Shown here piece after piece: positions 1-4,893 of a stretch of DNA of 5,451 bases. The notes beneath the pieces were generated by a model, which ran no database searches, was not told where the DNA came from, and worked only from the letters and a program-made list of their open reading frames with translations. How positions within the stretch are numbered: position 1 is the stretch's first letter; each line of letters begins with the position of its first letter. Location: positions 1 to 5,451 of the forward strand of contig VBHW01000273.1 of NCBI GenBank assembly GCA_005881055.1, read 5' to 3'. Source of the DNA: Chloroflexota bacterium. GTDB lineage: Bacteria; Chloroflexota; Limnocylindria; Limnocylindrales; CSP1-4. A program made the translations under genes and the position numbers.

Positions 1-98
1 GTGAGGGACTGGCGGCGTGGGAGGTCGGCAGGGTCGTCGAATCAGGGACCTCGGGAACCTCGAGGAGCGAGCGCTATGTGGAGGCCTCGCTGGCGTGA
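1..98 (+). CDS. purM: PurM (AIR synthetase), C-terminal end only
   Basis: This is the 3' end of a gene that begins left of the window. Reading from base 3 gives 31 codons and then TGA at 96-98. The peptide includes AWEVGRVVE near its start and ERYVEASLA at its end. It resembles the closing strand of phosphoribosylformylglycinamidine cyclo-ligase, where an (A)W-x-I/V-G-x-V segment precedes a short basic/valine tail. PurM makes aminoimidazole ribonucleotide from FGAM with ATP in the cytoplasm. The identification rests on a short tail plus position: the purM-purN-purH order is common, and the stop overlaps the purN start as GTGA, implying translational coupling. No catalytic residue lies in this fragment, so the call is moderately secure. 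Confidence 0.7.
   Translation, partial: EGLAAWEVGRVVESGTSGTSRSERYVEASLA
80..97 (+). promoter_or_regulatory. Ribosome binding site and GTG start of purN overlapping the purM stop
   Basis: GGAGG lies at 80-84, inside the purM tail, 10 nt before GTG at 95-97. That GTG shares two bases with the purM TGA (96-98). This supports 95 as the purN start. A second in-frame GTG at 125 gives an N-terminus (VAGRIAVCASG) closer to the usual PurN length, but only a weaker GAGG (109-112) stands 12 nt upstream of it. Confidence 0.55.
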
Positions 99-690
99 GC
101 GCCGGGGCGAGGCGCGGGGCCGAGGTGGCCGGCCGGATCGCCGTCTGCGCGAGCGGCGAGGGCAGCAACCTCCGGGCGATCGCCGCGGCGGCGGCGAGGG
201 GGGAGCTCGGCGGCACGATCGTCCTCGTCCTCGCCGATCGCCCGTGCCCGGCGATCGACTGGGCGGCGGAGCAGGGGATCGACACCGCGCTGGTGCCGGC
301 GCCCTGGGGGCCGTCGAGCCGGACGTCGTCGCCCTCGCCGGCTACATGCGGATCGTCGGGCCGCGGACGCTCGCGTCCTTCCCCGAGCGGATCCTCAACG
401 TCCATCCCTCGCTGCTGCCGGCGTTCCCCGGGCGGCACGGCGTGCGCGACGCGCTGGCGGCCGGCGTGAAGGTCAGCGGCGCGACGATCCACGTCGTCGA
501 CGAGACGCTCGACGGGGGACCGATCCTCCTCCAGGAGGCGGTCACGATCCTCCCGGGCGACGACGAGGAGGCCCTCCGGGCGCGGATCCGCGCGGTCGAG
601 TACCGGCTGTTCCCGCGTGCGATCGCGCTCGTCCTGGCGGGTTCGGTCACGGTGGAGGGGCGCCGGGTGGCCCTCGACGTCGATCGGGCC
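95..690 (+). CDS. purN: PurN, GAR transformylase domain, frame broken near 305
   Basis: PurN transfers the formyl group of 10-formyltetrahydrofolate to glycinamide ribonucleotide, giving FGAR in purine synthesis. The N-terminal part is read in frame 2 from GTG 95: RIAVCASGEGSNLRAI is the phosphate-binding loop, followed by a Rossmann-like stretch ending GIDTALVPAP. The rest is in frame 1 from about 301: PDVVALAGYMRI, then NVHPSLLPAFPG with the catalytic Asn and His, and DETLDGGPILLQ with the catalytic Asp. About 15 residues that normally join these parts are absent and the frame shifts, so the gene as written cannot give a full-length enzyme. All catalytic residues lie downstream of the break. 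The domain ends around VEGRRVAL with no stop and runs directly into PurH in the same frame. Family identity is secure. Whether it is a separate gene or a fusion domain, and whether the break is biological, is open. Confidence 0.88.
298..312 (+). other. Frameshifting deletion junction inside purN
   Basis: The PurN reading switches from frame 2 to frame 1 here. By comparison with E. coli PurN, where 30 residues separate the Gly-Ile of the preceding strand from PDVV, only 44 nt are present instead of about 90, so some 43-46 nt are missing (3n+1). The junction is a near-perfect palindrome centred on T305: bases 297-304 pair with 306-313 except for one G/G mismatch at 301/309. This fits a skipped hairpin loop, but that cause is inferred. 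Confidence 0.7.
654..669 (+). promoter_or_regulatory. Internal Shine-Dalgarno and GTG, possible separate purH start
   Basis: GGAGGGG at 654-660 stands 6 nt before an in-frame GTG at 667-669, about 15 codons ahead of the conserved RRALLSVSDKTG opening of PurH (from 712). If used, it would let PurH be made independently of PurN even though no stop separates them. GGAGGGG also encodes part of the PurN tail, so it may be coincidental in such GC-rich DNA. Confidence 0.4.
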
Positions 691-2306
691 GAAGGGCGGC
701 TCCCGGTCCCACGGCGGGCGCTCCTCTCGGTGAGCGACAAGACCGGGCTCGTCGAGCTCGGGCGAGGCCTCGTCGGCCTCCGCTTCGAGCTCGTGTCGAC
801 CGGCGGGACGGCCCGAACGCTGCGCGAGGCGGGGCTGCCGGTCACCGACGTCGCCTCCGTCACGGGGTTCCCGGAGATGCTCGACGGGCGCGTGAAGACG
901 CTCCATCCGCGGATCCACGCCGGGGTCCTTGCCGACCGGCGCCTGGCGGATCATCGGCGCCAGCTCGTCGCCGCCGCGATCGCCCCGTTCGAGCTCGTCG
1001 TCGTCAACCTCTACCCGTTTGCCGCGGCCGCCGAGCGGCCCGGGAGCACCCTCGACGGGCTCGTCGAGGAGATCGACATCGGCGGCCCGTCGCTCGTCCG
1101 CGCGGCGGCGAAGAACCACGCCTCGGTGACGATCGTGACGTCGCCCGCCCGGTACCCGGCCGTCCTCGACGCCCTCCGCGGGCAGGGCTCGGTGCCGCTC
1201 GGGCTGCGTGCGGCGCTCGCGGTCGAGGCGTACCGCCATACGGCCGCCTACGACGCGCGCATCGCCGAGGAGTTGCCCTGCGCGATGGACAAGGCGGGTA
1301 TCGAGCTGCCGCCCGACCCGGGGTTGCCGCGTTCACCCGACCGTTTCCCCGAGAGCCTGACCGTCGCCCTCGAGAAGGTCGAGACGCTCCGCTACGGGGA
1401 GAACCCACACCAGCTCGCGGCCCGCTACCGCCGGCCCGGCTCGACGGCCGCCGACGGTCCATTCGCGACCGGCGCACCGCCGCTCCAGGGCAAGCAGCTC
1501 TCGTACAACAACGTGCTCGATGCAGCGGCCGCGTCGGCGCTCGCCCGCGCCCTGCGCGGCCCCGCGTGCGTGATCGTCAAGCACACGAACCCGTGTGGCG
1601 CGGCCGAGCGGCCGACGCTCCTCGAAGCGTGGAAGGCAGCGCTCGCCGGCGACCCCGGGTCGTGGCGGTCACCCGTCCCGTGGACCGTCCGGTCGCGGAA
1701 GCCCTCGCGAGCATCTTCCTCGAGGTCGTCGTCGCGCCCGCATTCGACGAGGGGGCGCGCGAGATCCTCGCGGGCAAGGCCAACCTGCGCCTCGTCGAGG
1801 ATCCCGTGCTCGGCGCGGAGAGGCGGCCCCCGGCGCCGGAGCCGCTCGGTTCGATCCGGACCGTCGGGGGAGCGGTCCTCGTCGGCCACCCGGATACCGA
1901 ACCGGACGACCCGTCTCTGTGGGCGGTCCTCACGAACCGACCGCCGACCGACGGCGAGCGCGCCGACCTCGACCTCGCCTGGCGACTCGTCCGCGGCGTC
2001 ACGAGCAACGCGATCGTCCTCGTCCGCGACGGCCGGCTCATCGGGGTGGGCAGCGGCCAGTCCTCGCGCGTCGACGCCGCCCGCCAGGCGGTCGCGAAGG
2101 CACACGCGATCTCCGGCAGGGAGTCGACCGTCGGAGCGTCGTGTGCGTCGGACGCGTTCTTCCCGTTCCCCGACGGCGTCGAGGTGTCCGGCGCCAAGGC
2201 GTTCGTCCAGCCGGGTGGCTCGCTGCGCGACTCGGAGATCATCTCGACGGTCGATCGCGCCGGCGGCACGATGCTCATCACCGCGGTGCGCCACTTCCGC
2301 CACTGA
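667..2306 (+). CDS. purH: PurH, AICAR transformylase/IMP cyclohydrolase, frame broken near 1656
   Basis: PurH carries out the last two steps of IMP synthesis: formylation of AICAR with 10-formyltetrahydrofolate, then ring closure of FAICAR. The N-terminal cyclohydrolase (MGS-like) domain shows SVSDKTG (727-747), STGGT, TGFPEMLDGRVKTLHP, VVNLYPF and DIGGPSLVRAAAKNH. The transformylase domain shows LRYGENPHQ, GKQLSYNNVLDA and VIVKHTNPCG, with the catalytic Lys-His at 1579-1584. After a shift into frame 3 come EVVVAPAF, SNAIVLVRDG, GSGQSSRVD, ASDAFFPF, QPGGSLRD and the terminal RHFRH before TGA 2304-2306. Residues equivalent to the S-A-x-G-G segment between GDP and VVAV are lost at the break. 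GTG 667 is chosen for its Shine-Dalgarno sequence, but the frame is open from PurN, so a fusion is equally possible. With the gap restored, PurH alone would be about 551 residues from GTG 667, slightly longer than usual. Identity is secure; intactness is not. Confidence 0.9.
1650..1662 (+). other. Frameshifting deletion junction inside purH
   Basis: Coding passes from frame 1 (ending GDP at 1656) to frame 3 (resuming VVAV at 1659). E. coli PurH has six residues (TSAFGG) between the matching DP and IIAF. Here only two bases remain, so about 16 nt are missing. The junction is a palindrome with a single central base: 1650-1655 (CGACCC) pairs perfectly with 1657-1662 (GGGTCG) around C1656. The lost bases would have formed the loop of a GC hairpin. 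Confidence 0.75.
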
Positions 2307-2315
2307 TCGTGCCCG

Positions 2316-2331
2316 GGCTGTCGCGACGGCC
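2316..2331 (+). terminator. Short GC hairpin after purH, possible terminator
   Basis: Ten bases after the purH stop, 2316-2321 (GGCTGT) pairs with 2326-2331 (ACGGCC) through one T-G wobble around a CGCG loop. Only a TTT run at 2335-2337 follows, so it is a weak intrinsic terminator candidate at best. Its place at the end of the purine genes is the main support. Confidence 0.35.
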
Positions 2332-2346
2332 GCCGTTTCCACCAGG

Positions 2347-2487
2347 TAGCAGTTGGGGCGCTGTTAGACAGGGATTCCGGTCGCATGGAGCCTCTTCGTC
2401 ACCTGTTGTCGGTCGGATCCGGCTAATGACCGTCGTTCCGAGCGACCATTTGACTGCGACGCCTGTCTTACAGCACCCGGGTTGCTG
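2347..2487 (+). repeat. About 141-nt imperfect palindrome (rod-like hairpin) between purH and the small gene
   Basis: Bases 2347-2394 pair with 2440-2487 in one constant register (position sums of 4834) with no bulges. I count 38 of 48 positions as Watson-Crick or G-T pairs. The best block is 2356-2372 against 2462-2478, with two single mismatches, and the core CTGTTAGACAGG (2361-2372) matches the reverse complement of 2462-2473 at 11 of 12 bases. The apex (about 2395-2439) can form a smaller hairpin, 2410-2414 with 2428-2432. No protein reading fits. It could be a structured RNA, a transcription terminator or processing element in the purH 3' region, or an ERIC/MITE-type palindromic repeat. 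I see no convincing flanking target duplication, and the sequence does not match tRNA, SRP RNA or a riboswitch I know. Confidence 0.6.
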
Positions 2488-2496
2488 AGCGACAGG
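2462..2496 (+). repeat. Alternative hairpin competing with the 141-nt palindrome
   Basis: The 3' arm of the long palindrome can instead pair with sequence downstream. 2462-2467 (CCTGTC) pairs with 2491-2496 (GACAGG), and after a 3x3 internal loop 2471-2475 (CAGCA) pairs with 2483-2487 (TGCTG), leaving a 7-base loop. This exists because the left-arm core recurs directly: CTG-n3-GACAGGGATT occurs at 2361-2376 and 2485-2500 (13 of 16 identical). The two folds exclude each other. Confidence 0.5.
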
Positions 2497-2503
2497 GATT
2501 GGC

Positions 2504-2522
2504 GTCCGTCCCCCGGACGGGC
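2504..2522 (+). other. GC hairpin upstream of the small gene
   Basis: 2506-2511 (CCGTCC) pairs with 2515-2520 (GGACGG) around a CCC loop, and is extended by T2505-G2521 and G2504-C2522. No T-run follows, so I do not call it a terminator. It may simply reflect GC content, or be part of the leader structure just upstream of the -10 candidate. Confidence 0.35.
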
Positions 2523-2556
2523 CAGCCCTCTCTCGGCCCGATCGGCGGGTCTCGCG

Positions 2557-2597
2557 TAGACTTGACCGCACGGCAGGTTCCGAACGCGAACGGAGGA
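2557..2597 (+). promoter_or_regulatory. -10 candidate and ribosome binding site of the small hypothetical gene
   Basis: TAGACT at 2557-2562 fits the TAnnnT -10 pattern of high-GC bacteria. I see no recognisable -35 at the usual distance, so the promoter is tentative. Transcription would start near 2569, leaving a leader of about 34 nt. GGAGGA at 2592-2597 sits 5 nt before ATG 2603 and makes that start convincing. Confidence 0.45.
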
Positions 2598-2602
2598 CAG
2601 CG

Positions 2603-2995
2603 ATGGTGGACCAGATGGATGCGCCCCGCGCGCCGGAGACGCCCGACGTGGCCGAATCGGGATCGGGGACAAATGAGTCGCGAACCGCGGCTTGGATCGC
2701 CCAGCTCCAGGCCATGATCGACAACGTCGCCACGGCGGCGGCCCCGACGCTGCGGGAAGTGGCCGCAAAGGCCGCCGAGCTGGCGGCGAAGGCCGGCGAC
2801 GCGGCCGGCCCGATCGCCCACAAGGCCGCCGAGGTCACGGGCGACGTCGGACAGCGCGTCGCGGCGAAGAGCCGTGACTTCGCCGCCGACCTGCGCAAGC
2901 CGCAGGACGGCAACGGGCACGCAGCGGCAGGCGAGGCATCTCCGGATGCGGCGATGCCGGACCCCGGATTCGGCGGAGACGAGACGCCCTCCTGA
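2603..2995 (+). CDS. Small Ala/Lys-rich amphipathic-helix protein, function unknown
   Basis: I do not recognise this 130-residue protein. Residues 1-28 are acidic, rich in Pro, Ser and Gly, and probably disordered. Residues 29-99 look like one or two long amphipathic helices: WIAQLQAMIDNV, then recurring AAKAAE, AAKAGD, AHKAAE and AAKSRD units whose lysines (56, 63, 74, 89) lie 7, 11 and 15 residues apart. The tail, residues 100-130, is again Gly/Pro/Asp-rich and acidic. There is no signal peptide, no membrane segment and no cysteine. Such helices occur in LEA-like stress proteins, phasin-like surface proteins and membrane-surface amphipathic helices; composition alone cannot choose. ATG 2603 with GGAGGA 5 nt upstream and its own -10 candidate support a real gene, as does the absence of a competing + strand frame. 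It is probably a separate transcript from purH and from metG, which starts 211 nt downstream. Confidence 0.65.
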   Translation: MVDQMDAPRAPETPDVAESGSGTNESRTAAWIAQLQAMIDNVATAAAPTLREVAAKAAELAAKAGDAAGPIAHKAAEVTGDVGQRVAAKSRDFAADLRKPQDGNGHAAAGEASPDAAMPDPGFGGDETPS

Positions 2996-3035
2996 CTCGC
3001 GCCCGCGGCGACTGCCTTGACCCGCGGTCGGCCGC

Positions 3036-3059
3036 GCCCGCATGATCGCCCGCATGATC
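3036..3059 (+). repeat. Exact 12-bp tandem duplication in the metG upstream spacer
   Basis: GCCCGCATGATC occurs twice in immediate succession, at 3036-3047 and 3048-3059, with no mismatch. The surrounding spacer (2996-3206, 211 nt) carries no gene I can support. It also has a separate direct repeat, GCGGTCGGCCGC, at 3024-3035 and 3141-3152. The unit could be a duplicated regulator site or a slippage product. Confidence 0.8.
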
Positions 3060-3081
3060 CTCCCGTGAACCGCGTCGGGAG
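3060..3081 (+). other. Hairpin in the metG upstream spacer
   Basis: 3060-3065 (CTCCCG) pairs exactly with 3076-3081 (CGGGAG) across a 10-base loop. It lies directly after the 12-bp tandem repeat and about 65 nt past the stop of the small gene. No T-run follows, so it is either a U-less terminator for the small gene or part of the metG leader. The loop contains ACCGCG, but the rest of a T-box core is absent. Confidence 0.4.
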
Positions 3082-3206
3082 CATGATGGTGATGCCCGGG
3101 CGGCCCCGCCTCGGCCCGGCCTAGCCCGGGTCCGCGGCAGGCGGTCGGCCGCCCGCGAACGTCCCAACCAGCGCGCCGCGCGCTCGGCCCGACAGGTGGA
3201 CCCTCC

Positions 3207-4853
3207 ATGCCCGACCAGCCTCGGCCCGACCGACCCCGCTACTACCTCACGACATCGATCGCCTACGCGAACAACAAGCCCGGCCTGCACACCCTCTTCG
3301 AGGTCATCGGGGCCGACGCGATCGCGCGCTGGCATCGGATGCGTGGCGACGACACGCGTTTCCTCACCGGCACCGACGAGTACTCGGTCAACATCGCCCT
3401 GACCGCCGCCGAGCAGGGCAAGTCGACGAGGGCGTTCGTCGACGAGATGGTCGCGCTGTTCCGGGCGGCCGAGGACGCGCTCCAGATCAGCCCCGACCGC
3501 TTCATCCGCACCACGGACCCGGACCACGAGCGCGCGGTCCACGAGATGATCCGCCGGGCGTACGCGAGCGGCGACCTGTACGTCGGCAACTACGAGGGCT
3601 GGTACTGCCCGAACGAGGGCTTCGTGCCGGCCTCGCAGCTCATCGAGGACGCGACCGGGACGCATTGCTCGAACCATCCCTCGGTGGAGCTGCTGTGGCT
3701 CGTCGAGCGCAACTGGTTCTTCCGCCTGTCCGCCTACCAGGAGCGCCTCGAGCGCTACTACGCCGACAACCCCGACTGGGTCCAGCCCGAGTTCCGCAGG
3801 AACGAGATGCTCGGGTTCATCCGCGGCGGCCTCGAGGACTTCTCGGTGAGCCGCGAGAAGGCACCGTGGGGCATCCCGTTCCCCATCCGCGAGGACGGCT
3901 CGAGCTCGCAGCTGGCGGACGGGACCTGGGATCCCGCCGCCGGCACGGTCTACGTCTGGTTCGATGCGCTGACGAACTACATCACCGGCGCGGGCTTCCC
4001 GAACGATCCGGAGGCCTTCGCCAGGTGGTGGCCGTGCGACGTCCACATCATCGGCAAGGACATCAACCGACTGCACACGATCATGTGGCCGGCGATGCTC
4101 ATGAGCGCGGGCCTGCCGCTGCCGCGGCTCGTCTGGGTCCACGGCTGGCTCCTTGCACAGGGCGAACGTATGAGCAAGAGTCGCGGCAATTTCTACGACC
4201 CGCTCGACATGGTCCGGGCGCTCTCCTCGGACGGCGCGCGCTACGTGGCGCTTCGCGAGGTGGCGTTCGACCGCGATGCGGACGTCTCGTGGGACTCGTT
4301 CCTCCGGCGCTACAACGCGGATCTCGCGAACGACTTCGGGAACCTCGTGAACCGGACGGTCACCATGGTGGGTCGGTACCTCGACGGGTCCCGGCCCGCG
4401 CCGAGTCCGGACGGCTCTCTAGGGGCCGTGTGGGCCACGGCCGCCGACGCCTACGACGAGCACCTCCGCGCGTTCCTCCTGCACGAGGCTCTCGCGAGCC
4501 TGTGGGATTTCGTGGGTGCCGCGAACCGGCTCGTCGAACAGGAGAAGCCGTGGGAGTTGGCACGCGCCGCGCGCGACGGTGACGCCACGGCCGCGCAGCG
4601 CCTCAGCGGGGTCCTCGGTGACCTGGTCGAAGCCTGCCGGCTCGTCGCCCTCGCGGCCGCGCCGTTCATCCCGTCGACCGCTCCGCGGGTGCTCGCCCAG
4701 CTGGGCTACGCGTTCCCGTACGGACCCGACGGTAGCGACGGCCCGCCGCTCGCCGACGAGCTCGCCTGGGCGGCCCATGCGTCGGAGTCGGGCAAGGTCG
4801 CGACCCCGGAGCCGCTCTTCCCGCGCCTGGAGGTCGAATCGGCCGCGTCCTGA
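3207..4853 (+). CDS. metG: Methionyl-tRNA synthetase with atypical HIGH signature
   Basis: Class I synthetase that charges tRNA-Met with methionine in the cytosol. The 548-residue frame is intact. AGGTGG at 3194-3199 stands 7 nt before ATG 3207. The Rossmann catalytic half begins YYLTTSIAYANN (12-23); FLTGTDE is at 52-58, NWFFRL at 169-174, VYVWFDAL at 248-255 and HIIGKDI at 280-286. The KMSKS loop is present as RMSKS (321-325), followed by RGN. The helical anticodon-binding half has NDFGNLVNRT and the EQEKPWEL segment. There is no C-terminal tRNA-binding (Trbp111-like) domain. Oddities: the HIGH position reads GLHT (26-29), the usual TDEHG reads TDEYS (56-60), and the zinc knuckle keeps Cys134, Cys154 and His157 but lacks the second Cys. 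A loop of about 15 residues (230-247) precedes VYVWFDAL. Family assignment is firm; normal catalytic behaviour is not assured. tatD follows after 40 nt, a common pairing. Confidence 0.93.
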   Translation: MPDQPRPDRPRYYLTTSIAYANNKPGLHTLFEVIGADAIARWHRMRGDDTRFLTGTDEYSVNIALTAAEQGKSTRAFVDEMVALFRAAEDALQISPDRFIRTTDPDHERAVHEMIRRAYASGDLYVGNYEGWYCPNEGFVPASQLIEDATGTHCSNHPSVELLWLVERNWFFRLSAYQERLERYYADNPDWVQPEFRRNEMLGFIRGGLEDFSVSREKAPWGIPFPIREDGSSSQLADGTWDPAAGTVYVWFDALTNYITGAGFPNDPEAFARWWPCDVHIIGKDINRLHTIMWPAMLMSAGLPLPRLVWVHGWLLAQGERMSKSRGNFYDPLDMVRALSSDGARYVALREVAFDRDADVSWDSFLRRYNADLANDFGNLVNRTVTMVGRYLDGSRPAPSPDGSLGAVWATAADAYDEHLRAFLLHEALASLWDFVGAANRLVEQEKPWELARAARDGDATAAQRLSGVLGDLVEACRLVALAAAPFIPSTAPRVLAQLGYAFPYGPDGSDGPPLADELAWAAHASESGKVATPEPLFPRLEVESAAS

Positions 4854-4881
4854 CCGCCGCGTCGATGGCCTGAGCCGGCCG

Positions 4882-4887
4882 TAGCAT
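4882..4887 (+). promoter_or_regulatory. -10 box for a probable leaderless tatD transcript
   Basis: TAGCAT fits TAnnnT and ends exactly 6 nt before the tatD GTG at 4894, so transcription would start at or next to the start codon. No Shine-Dalgarno sequence lies at a suitable distance, which agrees with leaderless initiation. No clear -35 is visible. Confidence 0.5.
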
Positions 4888-4893
4888 GGGTCG

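Noticed and set aside
1425..2342. Long minus-strand open frame (305 codons) opposite purH
   Set aside because: It lies entirely opposite clearly conserved PurH sequence. Its protein is Arg/Asp/Ala-rich with no recognisable motif, as expected from antisense reading of high-GC codons.
1657..2349. Frame 1 continuation of the purH frame to 2349
   Set aside because: After the break at about 1656 the frame 1 peptide is Ser/Arg-rich nonsense, while frame 3 carries the conserved PurH C-terminus ending RHFRH at 2303.
2450..2478. TTGACT at 2450-2455 as a -35 box
   Set aside because: At 16-18 nt spacing the sequence is GC-rich with no TAnnnT, and TTGACT falls inside the palindrome arm.
2349..2485. tRNA, SRP RNA or 6S RNA in the purH downstream region
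   Set aside because: There is no tRNA T-arm consensus or acceptor geometry, no SRP GGAA-type apical motif, and no clear 6S-like central bubble. The long pairing is real but does not match these families.
3060..3085. T-box leader upstream of metG, suggested by ACCGCG in a hairpin
   Set aside because: The conserved AGGGTGG portion is absent, there is no specifier-loop-like stem or T-run terminator, and the ACCGCG match is short in GC-rich DNA.
2835..4142. Minus-strand open frame of 435 codons opposite the small gene, the spacer and metG
   Set aside because: It covers parts of two + strand genes and a spacer, has no start signals I can see, and shows the low-complexity composition of a shadow frame.
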